DNA from: an uncultured Bacteroidaceae bacterium
GTDB lineage: Bacteria > Bacteroidota > Bacteroidia > Bacteroidales > Bacteroidaceae
NCBI GenBank assembly: GCA_934426255.1
Contig: CAKRYD010000004.1
Span: 51,156-115,155 of the forward strand
Direction: 5' to 3'
Length of the DNA: 64,000 nt
Part shown: positions 49,930 to 57,039 of the stretch, piece after piece
Layout: each line of letters opens with the position of its first letter
Numbering within the stretch: position 1 is the first letter of the stretch
The notes under the pieces: model-generated
Databases searched by the model: none
Told to the model about the DNA's origin: nothing
Seen by the model: the letters and a program-made list of their open reading frames with translations, nothing else
Position numbers and translations under genes: made by a program

Positions 49930-50865
49930 ATGAGTTTTCGACTGACATACAAGAAAACACGTTTTCCATTAAGCAACTTACTGGAAAACGTAATGTTTGC
50001 ACTTGTCGCTGTCCTACTTCTGCATTCATGCTCTTCACCGAAAGAAGCAAAAACAGGGACAAGCAACTTGGCAGGAGATTCCATCATGAACTATCTCAGA
50101 GGAGGGAACAACTACAAAGGAATCAGCCTTGGAAAAAGCTGGTTTGCAGCCAATTCATGGCCGTATATTGTTATGGACCCACCGGATCACAATTACTTTT
50201 TCAACCCTTACAACAACGACAGTCGCGGACCCGAATATTCTGTCAGTGGAGAGTTGGTTGACGGACCTGTAGAGCGCAGACAAATGATGGAACTGGCTAA
50301 AAAGTACCAACTGCACCCGAATAAAAGTAAGTATGCTGCACAGCTCAACAAAAAATACAACAAACTGATGCAGAAGCGCGAAAATAGAATCAATTGCAAG
50401 TTGAAGTTTCTAAAAGAACTCTACACATACCTCTCAATAGGCAATATCAAGAAGTTCAACCGACAATGCCAAAGACATTGTTCCAACATGGTGCTTGATG
50501 AACTGAGAGACATCTGTAAAAGAGCCGAAAACGACACCCCTTTTTGGTTCTTATTCTGTAATCCTGAAGAGCAGACTCCCGAAAAAATACAAATATGCCA
50601 CATCAAGTACAGCGACCATAATGTAGCAGGACTTAAACAAATCTATCCGATCATCTACGGTGACAGCACCAAATGGAACAACGATAAAATACCCTATTGC
50701 GATGCCGATGCAAGATGGTACTTGGTGACGTTAGACAAAAGTCCCATATTCCTGAGACTCGAAGGCACCGGAAGCTTCATCCTCATTACGGGAATCATCA
50801 ACCAGGCAATGAATCTCGCCTACTGCGAGACATCGGCAGATATCATCCCAAGAATGGGGCTATGA
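49930..50865 (+). CDS. Lipoprotein A1 of the duplicated unit, unknown function
   Basis: The 311-residue protein has a lipoprotein signal (MFALVAVLLLHSC), then LAGDSIMNYLRGGNNY. A helical charged middle follows (VDGPVERRQMMELAKKYQ, KLMQKRENRINCKLKFLKEL). The C-terminal half contains WFLFCNPEEQTPEKIQI, IIYGDSTKWNNDKIPYCD and LEGTGSFILITGIIN. The C-terminal half recalls NTF2-like/DUF3828 domains by pattern only. It is identical in protein sequence to A2. The gene follows the remnant tail by 18 bases, as A2 follows the intact Gly/Cys-rich gene. Confidence 0.8.
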   Translation: MSFRLTYKKTRFPLSNLLENVMFALVAVLLLHSCSSPKEAKTGTSNLAGDSIMNYLRGGNNYKGISLGKSWFAANSWPYIVMDPPDHNYFFNPYNNDSRGPEYSVSGELVDGPVERRQMMELAKKYQLHPNKSKYAAQLNKKYNKLMQKRENRINCKLKFLKELYTYLSIGNIKKFNRQCQRHCSNMVLDELRDICKRAENDTPFWFLFCNPEEQTPEKIQICHIKYSDHNVAGLKQIYPIIYGDSTKWNNDKIPYCDADARWYLVTLDKSPIFLRLEGTGSFILITGIINQAMNLAYCETSADIIPRMGL

Positions 50866-50937
50866 TTCATCAACCGGTACAACTAACTTTCCCGCCTTTA
50901 CCAAAATAATTTCAACATCAAGACAAGGAACAATAGC

Positions 50938-51903
50938 ATGAAAAGCAGGAACTATATCTCTATCTTTATTGCGATATTCACCAATATCGCTTGTTTAGGA
51001 ACTTGCTTCCTTTCGTTTTCGTGCTCTTCGATGCAAAACACGGAAACAGCGACAGACACCTTAGCCGGAGATTCCATCGTAAAATATTCTGTTGGCTCAA
51101 GTAATTATGGCCGGACATCTATAAGAAACAGTTGGCCGGCAGGCATGGCCGACGGGATAGACAAAGACCTTATAACACCTTCCGTCACCAACATTTCCAA
51201 TCGTTCTTCTACAATACCCCGTTTTTCAGTCAGCAACGAAGTCGTGGACGGGCCGGCCGAACGCAACCGAATGAGAAAATTGAGAAATAAGTTTCACAAG
51301 CATCCGGAGAAAAAGGAAAAATACACGATACTGCTCAACAGAGAATATGACAAACTGATGCAAAGACGCGAAACAAGAATCCACAGAAAATTGGATTTCC
51401 TGAAAGAAATGTACACCTGTCTTTCAAATGGCAATTTAAAAAACTTCAACCGGATATGCAGAAAGCACAGCACGAACATGATGCTTCATGAATTAAAAAG
51501 CATCTGTAAGGATGAAGAGAACGGAGCTCCGTTGTGGTTCCTGTTCTGCAATCCGGAAAACGACTCTCCGAATAAGATCCAGATATGCCATATTAAGTAT
51601 AGCGACCACAGTGTGCCGGGACTGAAACAATTTTACCCGATTATTTACGGTGACAGCACCAAATGGAACAACGATAAAATACCCTATTGCGATGCCGATG
51701 CAAGATTGTACTTGGTGACGTTAGACAAAAGTCCCATATTCCTGAGACTCGAAGGCACCGGAAGCTTCATCCTCATTACAGGAATCATCAATCCGGCAAT
51801 GCAGCTTGCCTATTGTGACCCATTTGACTCCATCATTATATGGGAACGCCTGTACAAGCAATATACTGTGACACATAAAAGCGGAAATTCAAGGAAAAAA
51901 TAG
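50938..51903 (+). CDS. Lipoprotein B1 of the duplicated unit, unknown function
   Basis: The 321-residue relative of A1 has a lipobox in CLGTCFLSFSC, the shared LAGDSIVKYS segment, the helical VDGPAERNRMRKLRN block and the C-terminal YGDSTKWNNDKIPYCDADAR region. The DNA for this last part (about 51648-51790) is almost identical to A1's 3' end, although the middle parts differ. This points to gene conversion. It is intact, unlike its copy B2. It follows A1 by 72 bases. Confidence 0.78.
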   Translation: MKSRNYISIFIAIFTNIACLGTCFLSFSCSSMQNTETATDTLAGDSIVKYSVGSSNYGRTSIRNSWPAGMADGIDKDLITPSVTNISNRSSTIPRFSVSNEVVDGPAERNRMRKLRNKFHKHPEKKEKYTILLNREYDKLMQRRETRIHRKLDFLKEMYTCLSNGNLKNFNRICRKHSTNMMLHELKSICKDEENGAPLWFLFCNPENDSPNKIQICHIKYSDHSVPGLKQFYPIIYGDSTKWNNDKIPYCDADARLYLVTLDKSPIFLRLEGTGSFILITGIINPAMQLAYCDPFDSIIIWERLYKQYTVTHKSGNSRKK

Positions 51904-51993
51904 AGTTCAATTTTCAATACAATACAATACAATTCAATTAAATATTACAGCATAAAAAACACTTTCATATTTTGCTTTGTAGAATAAATATAC

Positions 51994-52001
51994 TATATTT
52001 G
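51994..52001 (+). promoter_or_regulatory. -7 box TATATTTG for the Gly/Cys-rich gene
   Basis: A TAnnTTTG match with TTTTGC about 19 bases upstream. A 5' leader of about 125 A/T-rich bases precedes the ATG at 52132. It is one of the best promoters in the window and probably drives the whole unit to 57.0 kb. Confidence 0.65.
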
Positions 52002-52131
52002 CATTCAAAATCCGAATCAGAAACATCTGAAATATAAAGCTGAAACTGACACAGACGCTTTACAACGTTTACACAATTGTACTTTACAGAATAATTGATA
52101 TTAATACTATTACTAATTTAAACTTGCTATT

Positions 52132-52740
52132 ATGAAAAAAGAAGATTTAAAACCACGTTTGATTAAGGACGAACAAGTATTTGACAACATTCAAATGGAA
52201 CAAGCAGGACTTATGGGATCAGGAGGATGCGGAGGATGCGGATGCGGATGCGGAGGACGCGTGAACGTCTCTAAAATATTTTCCATACATACAAGTGCAG
52301 ATTTAAATGGGTATAATTGGACCATTACCGGTTCTGCCAATGTCTATGCAATTGTAAGCTTCAAGACTACTTTTGGCTGCGACATTCAGTACTCAATGAC
52401 TGTTTTCGTAACAACTACAATACAACTTGATGGAGAAAGCTCTTGTACTATAAATGCAGAAGGAGAAAAGAGCTGTATAGGAGGAAACACCGTCATGGCA
52501 ACAGGAAGCATAAGCAATTCTACCGGAGGAATCAGCGCTTATTTGTCCGGAACCATAGGAACAGGGCGTTTCTCTGCTAGCAGAACCGAGTATGACAAAG
52601 ATGGAAAGCTGTCAAGTAGTGAAACGGTCCTTGACAAAATAGCCGATATTGAATTATCACTTTCGATTGAATATGATAAAATCTCCGACACAATAAACGA
52701 AAAGGAGGTTAAAATCGCATTGTCGCCTCTAATAAGCTAA
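52132..52740 (+). CDS. Gly/Cys-rich leader-containing protein (candidate secreted or modified peptide precursor)
   Basis: The 202-residue protein has no signal peptide. Residues 1-28 are charged and leader-like (MKKEDLKPRLIKDEQVFDNI, QMEQAGLMG). Residues 29-42 are almost only Gly and Cys, with Cys at 33, 36, 38 and 40. The rest is rich in Ser, Thr, Gly and Ile with an alternating, beta-like pattern and Cys at 83, 105 and 115. The Gly/Cys block is encoded by GGATGC-type repeats at 52222-52260. The leader-then-GG-C layout recalls precursors of processed peptides. No known precursor family fits, and the length is large for one. Lipoprotein A2 follows after 18 bases. Confidence 0.7.
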   Translation: MKKEDLKPRLIKDEQVFDNIQMEQAGLMGSGGCGGCGCGCGGRVNVSKIFSIHTSADLNGYNWTITGSANVYAIVSFKTTFGCDIQYSMTVFVTTTIQLDGESSCTINAEGEKSCIGGNTVMATGSISNSTGGISAYLSGTIGTGRFSASRTEYDKDGKLSSSETVLDKIADIELSLSIEYDKISDTINEKEVKIALSPLIS

Positions 52741-54127
52741 ACCTATTCACAGTAAAAAATGAGTTTTCGACTGACATACAAGAAAACACGTTTTCCATTA
52801 AGCAACTTACTGGAAAACGTAATGTTTGCACTTGTCGCTGTCCTACTTCTGCATTCATGCTCTTCACCGAAAGAAGCAAAAACAGGGACAAGCAACTTGG
52901 CAGGAGATTCCATCATGAACTATCTCAGAGGAGGGAACAACTACAAAGGAATCAGCCTTGGAAAAAGCTGGTTTGCAGCCAATTCATGGCCGTATATTGT
53001 TATGGACCCACCGGATCACAATTACTTTTTCAACCCTTACAACAACGACAGTCGCGGACCCGAATATTCTGTCAGTGGAGAGTTGGTTGACGGACCTGTA
53101 GAGCGCAGACAAATGATGGAACTGGCTAAAAAGTACCAACTGCACCCGAATAAAAGTAAGTATGCTGCACAGCTCAACAAAAAATACAACAAACTGATGC
53201 AGAAGCGCGAAAATAGAATCAATTGCAAGTTGAAGTTTCTAAAAGAACTCTACACATACCTCTCAATAGGCAATATCAAGAAGTTCAACCGACAATGCCA
53301 AAGACATTGTTCCAACATGGTGCTTGATGAACTGAGAGACATCTGTAAAAGAGCCGAAAACGACACCCCTTTTTGGTTCTTATTCTGTAATCCTGAAGAG
53401 CAGACTCCCGAAAAAATACAAATATGCCACATCAAGTACAGCGACCATAATGTAGCAGGACTTAAACAAATCTATCCGATCATCTACGGTGACAGCACCA
53501 AATGGAACAACGATAAAATACCCTATTGCGATGCCGATGCAAGATGGTACTTGGTGACGTTAGACAAAAGTCCCATATTCCTGAGACTCGAAGGCACCGG
53601 AAGCTTCATCCTCATTACGGGAATCATCAACCAGGCAATGAATCTCGCCTACTGCGAGACATCGGCAGATATCATCCCAAGAATGGGGCTATGATTCATC
53701 AACCGGTACAACTAACTTTCCCGCCTTTACCAAAATAATTTCAACATCAAGACAAGGAACAATAGCATGAAAAGCAGGAACTATATCTCTATCTTTATTG
53801 CGATATTCACCAATATCGCTTGTTTAGGAACTTGCTTCCTTTCGTTTTCGTGCTCTTCGATGCAAAACACGGAAACAGCGACAGACACCTTAGCCGGAGA
53901 TTCCATCGTAAAATATTCTGTTGGCTCAAGTAATTATGGCCGGACATCTATAAGAAACAGTTGGCCGGCAGGCATGGCCGACGGGATAGACAAAGACCTT
54001 ATAACACCTTCCGTCACCAACATTTCCAATCGTTCTTCTACAATACCCCGTTTTTCAGTCAGCAACGAAGTCGTGGACGGGCCGGCCGAACGCAACCGAA
54101 TGAGAAAATTGAGAAATAAGTTTCACA
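52686..54127. repeat. Large direct duplication, copy 2
   Basis: Matches copy 1 (49857-51298). It begins inside the last 18 codons of the Gly/Cys-rich gene and ends inside B2. Recombination between the copies would remove 2,829 bases, including the intact Gly/Cys-rich gene. Confidence 0.9.
52759..53694 (+). CDS. Lipoprotein A2 of the duplicated unit, unknown function
   Basis: The 311-residue protein is the same as A1 residue for residue as far as I can read, with the same lipobox (VLLLHSC), the VDGPVERRQ helical block and the C-terminal LEGTGSFILITGIIN region. Here it keeps its natural upstream neighbour, the Gly/Cys-rich gene, 18 bases away. The product would be anchored to the periplasmic or outer membrane face. 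Confidence 0.8.
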   Translation: MSFRLTYKKTRFPLSNLLENVMFALVAVLLLHSCSSPKEAKTGTSNLAGDSIMNYLRGGNNYKGISLGKSWFAANSWPYIVMDPPDHNYFFNPYNNDSRGPEYSVSGELVDGPVERRQMMELAKKYQLHPNKSKYAAQLNKKYNKLMQKRENRINCKLKFLKELYTYLSIGNIKKFNRQCQRHCSNMVLDELRDICKRAENDTPFWFLFCNPEEQTPEKIQICHIKYSDHNVAGLKQIYPIIYGDSTKWNNDKIPYCDADARWYLVTLDKSPIFLRLEGTGSFILITGIINQAMNLAYCETSADIIPRMGL

Positions 54128-54719
54128 AACATCCGGAGAAAAAGGAAAAATACACGATACTGCTCAACAGAGAATACGACAAGCTGATGCAAAGACGCGA
54201 AACAAGAATCCACAGAAAATTGGATTTTCTGAAAGAAATGTACGCCGTCTTTTCGGAAGAAGACTTCGATAAGTTCAACCGACTATGCAAAAGGCATTGC
54301 ACGAACATGATGCTCAACGGACTCAAGCGGATCAGCAAGGAAAAAGAATACAACGGTCCTCTTTGGAACTTGTTCTGTAACCCGCAAAGACAAAAACCGG
54401 AGAAAACACGAATATATCACATCAAATACAGCGACCACAACACACCTGGTCTGAAAGATATTTACCCGATCATCTACGGTGACAGCACAAAATGGAACAA
54501 CGACAAAATACCTATTGCGATGCCGATGCAAGATGGTATCTGGTGGCATTAGACAACGACCCCATTTTTCTGAGACTCGAAGGAACCGGAAGCTTCATCC
54601 TCATTACGGGAATCATCAATCCGGCAATGGATCTTGCCTATTGTGATCCATTAGACAGACATTATATGTGGAAAGGCCTGTATAATCAGTTCCAATATCC
54701 AAAACGCTTCTACCAATAG
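53767..54719 (+). pseudogene. Lipoprotein B2, frameshifted by loss of one C
   Basis: The first 248 codons follow B1-like sequence (identical to B1 for about the first 120 residues), up to NDKIP. At 54511-54512 the sequence reads ATACCTATTG where A1, A2 and B1 have ATACCCTATTG. The frame then runs into an early stop at 54552. The proper continuation (YCDADARWYLVALDNDPIFL ... YCDPLDRHYMW) is intact in the +2 frame to 54719. Restoring one C gives about 317 residues. It could be a recent mutation, a switch, or a sequencing error. Confidence 0.85.
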
Positions 54720-54740
54720 ACCACTTTTAACAGATTAGCT

Positions 54741-55544
54741 ATGCATACCTACAATTCATTACTGAAACAAACGACAACATGCATCTGCAAAAGCACCTGC
54801 ATCGTTCTGACAATTATGATGTGTTCCTGTTCCGGCTCATTATCGGAGCAAGGATGGAGAGACCACGGCTACGCCTCACGAACGGGGTATGAAGGAGGCG
54901 ATGCCATATCCAGTCCCTACGGCGGACATCTGAGCTTTCCCTTTGCCCTGAGCGAGGAATACGTGCAAAGCAATAATCAACGCCGATACATGGACGAACT
55001 TTGTTATCACAAAGAACGATTTCCGGCAAAAAGTGAGAAATATGAACAGAAAATTCAGAAGTTCAAGAATAAGATGGAAAGGCAGCGCGAAGAACGCAAT
55101 TTGCGCCGAATGGACTTTTTGAAAGAATTCTACGGAGACCTGAACAACGGAGACGCTTCAAAACTTTCAAGAAAATACAGGAAGCATTGTGCAGACGCTC
55201 TTTACAAGCCCATGATGGAGTATGCCGAAAAGCATTTTGACAACAAAAACGACGGCCTTTGGAGCATGTTCAACACCACAACGGAACAAACGGGCGCCAG
55301 CAGCACATTTACGCATCTGAAATACTGCGATTGGAACAATCTTCCGAAAGGCTACGCTGAATTCATGTTCGGTGACAGCACTTGCATCAAGAAAGATAAT
55401 ATCCCATATTGTGATACCGACCAAAAATGGTATAAAGTGCAAACAGGAAACGAATACGTAATGGTCAGACTGGAAGGAATGGGAAAATTTGTCTGGATGA
55501 GCGGCCTCATCAATCCGCAAAAGAGAATTGCCATCAAAGAATAA
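54741..55544 (+). CDS. Lipoprotein C, divergent relative of A and B
   Basis: The 267-residue protein has a lipoprotein-like start (CIVLTIMMCSCSGSLSEQG) and a helical charged block (YEQKIQKFKNKMERQREERN, RRMDFLKEFYGDLNNGDASK). Its C-terminal half has MFGDSTCIKKDNIPYCDTDQ and VMVRLEGMGKFVWMSGLINP, aligned with the YGDST...IPYCD and LEGTGSF...GIINP blocks of A and B. It ends 9 bases before the DUF6734 gene, so the two are probably translated together. Confidence 0.78.
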   Translation: MHTYNSLLKQTTTCICKSTCIVLTIMMCSCSGSLSEQGWRDHGYASRTGYEGGDAISSPYGGHLSFPFALSEEYVQSNNQRRYMDELCYHKERFPAKSEKYEQKIQKFKNKMERQREERNLRRMDFLKEFYGDLNNGDASKLSRKYRKHCADALYKPMMEYAEKHFDNKNDGLWSMFNTTTEQTGASSTFTHLKYCDWNNLPKGYAEFMFGDSTCIKKDNIPYCDTDQKWYKVQTGNEYVMVRLEGMGKFVWMSGLINPQKRIAIKE

Positions 55545-55553
55545 GCCTGAAGA

Positions 55554-57023
55554 ATGAAGGTTGTCCAAACACTTTGGAGCGGCAATAAACGGCTGCAAGA
55601 GGATGCTTTCGGATGGTTAAGCCCACAGCACCACCTTATGTCGTGGGCATTAAGTTGCCTCAGCCTGAAAGAGCACTATCAAGATATTACCCTTTACTCT
55701 GATTCACAAGCGGCACACATATTGATTGATAAAATAGGGCTGCCCTATTCGGAAGTTGTCGTAGCGTATGACAACTTCAAGTGTCTGCCTATACATTGGG
55801 CATTAGCCAAGGTGAAAACCTACAGCATGCAGGAAAGACCATTTCTGCATGTCGATGGCGACATCTACCTGCCACGTCCTTTACCCAAAAGAATAGAAAA
55901 AAGCCGGTTGGCTGCACAAAACAGGGAATACGGAACATCCTACTATAAAAGGATGATGGATCGCCTGCTCGCATGTACGGAAATCCGGATTCCCGACTAT
56001 CTGGAACAAGGACTGCGGGAAGAATCCGTTTCATCGTATAATATGGGATTTTTCGGAGGAAAAGATCTGGACTTTATCCGACATTATTGCGAAGAAGTCT
56101 TCAAGTTCTTTGAAGAAAACTATATGAACGACCCGACATGCAGCAATTCGGCCATCAGCTGCAATGTGATTTTCGAACAGGTATTCTTTGCCGTAATGGC
56201 CGACAAGGAAAACCGGAAAGTCACGACCGTATTGCAGCGCGCCATGCGCGATGAAGGATATACGGGCAAAGAGTTTTGCGACATTGCACATTTCAACCGG
56301 CACCGTTTCTTTCATCTGCTGGGAGGACACAAATCAAGCAAAACCAATTGCCGCAATTTGGAACTGATATTGCTCCGCAAATACCCGGAAACCTACGAGC
56401 GAATAACAAATCTATTTCGAACGACAAAGACTTACACGGCCTACCTATCACTCAAGTACAATAATTCATCGGGCTATAACGAGTTTGCGCAACAAACGAA
56501 AGCCATTTTCAGCCGTCTTAACCCTCGCATTATTTTGAGGCAAGAACAGCAGACAGCACGATATTACGATTTTTTGGAGACCTCGCCGAAACAACGTAAG
56601 TCAATGACATTAAAAAGGAACCCACACCTGCAAATTTATTCTCTGGACGAAAAAGAAAAGCAAAGTATCAAGAATACGAACATACTTTATGGAAACGACA
56701 TCCGCTCATATTCAGATATCGCTATAACGCCAACCCTGTTCGGAAACGGTATAAAAGAAACACCCATTGACGATGCCACCCACAACATGATCGCTTTGGC
56801 AGACGGAACAAGAAACATCGCCGCTATTAAACAGGAATTCAGAAAGCTCTTTTCATCGCCTCTCCGCAAACAAGGGGCAAAAATAAATGTTTGTTTTCAT
56901 AATGCCGTTCACTACTTGCTTTTTCATGGAATAGTAACTATTGCAGGGTGGGAGCGTGACGATGCCACAGAAAATAGGGGCTCCGACAATGCGGTTTCGC
57001 AAAAAAGCCGTATTTTTGTCTGA
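55554..57023 (+). CDS. DUF6734 protein with GT-A-like DGD motif and PqqD-like C-terminus
   Basis: Residues 1-280 match DUF6734: MKVVQTLWSGNKRLQ, WLSPQHHLMSWALSCLSLKE, DKIGLPYSEVVV, HWALAKVKTY, then FLHVDGDIYLPRP with Asp101-Gly-Asp103 as a possible metal/nucleotide-sugar motif, and YNMGFFGGKDLDFI. Residues 406-465 (IDDATHNMIALADGTRNIAA, then INVCFHNAVHYLLFHGIVTI) resemble the PqqD/RRE winged helix that binds leader peptides. To my knowledge DUF6734 genes occur near Bacteroidetes peptide clusters. The last 25 residues differ in composition and start at the right 13-bp repeat. Glycosylation of the Gly/Cys-rich protein is an untested idea. Confidence 0.72.
   Translation: MKVVQTLWSGNKRLQEDAFGWLSPQHHLMSWALSCLSLKEHYQDITLYSDSQAAHILIDKIGLPYSEVVVAYDNFKCLPIHWALAKVKTYSMQERPFLHVDGDIYLPRPLPKRIEKSRLAAQNREYGTSYYKRMMDRLLACTEIRIPDYLEQGLREESVSSYNMGFFGGKDLDFIRHYCEEVFKFFEENYMNDPTCSNSAISCNVIFEQVFFAVMADKENRKVTTVLQRAMRDEGYTGKEFCDIAHFNRHRFFHLLGGHKSSKTNCRNLELILLRKYPETYERITNLFRTTKTYTAYLSLKYNNSSGYNEFAQQTKAIFSRLNPRIILRQEQQTARYYDFLETSPKQRKSMTLKRNPHLQIYSLDEKEKQSIKNTNILYGNDIRSYSDIAITPTLFGNGIKETPIDDATHNMIALADGTRNIAAIKQEFRKLFSSPLRKQGAKINVCFHNAVHYLLFHGIVTIAGWERDDATENRGSDNAVSQKSRIFV
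56942..56954. repeat. 13-bp direct repeat, right copy (possible island boundary)
   Basis: TGCAGGGTGGGAG again, inside the 3' end of the DUF6734 gene. The sequence after it is GC-richer and leads into the core gene at 57040. Confidence 0.4.
57011..57018 (+). promoter_or_regulatory. -7 box TATTTTTG for the FNR/GltD gene
   Basis: A TAnnTTTG match inside the last codons of the DUF6734 gene, 21 bases before the ATG at 57040. Confidence 0.5.
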
Positions 57024-57039
57024 CAAAACGAATTAAAAT

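Larger units (their letters stand above)
49857..51298. repeat. Large direct duplication, copy 1
   Basis: This 1,442-base stretch matches 52686-54127 with a period of 2,829 bases. I noticed a single difference near the left end (49902). Beyond 51298 the copies diverge gradually inside gene B. It covers the remnant, all of A1 and the first part of B1. Confidence 0.9.

Noticed and set aside
52132..57023. Interpretation as a standard lanthipeptide, sactipeptide or YcaO cluster
   Set aside because: No LanB, LanC, LanM, radical SAM, YcaO, C39 peptidase or ABC exporter is encoded here, and the Gly/Cys-rich protein is far longer than usual precursors.
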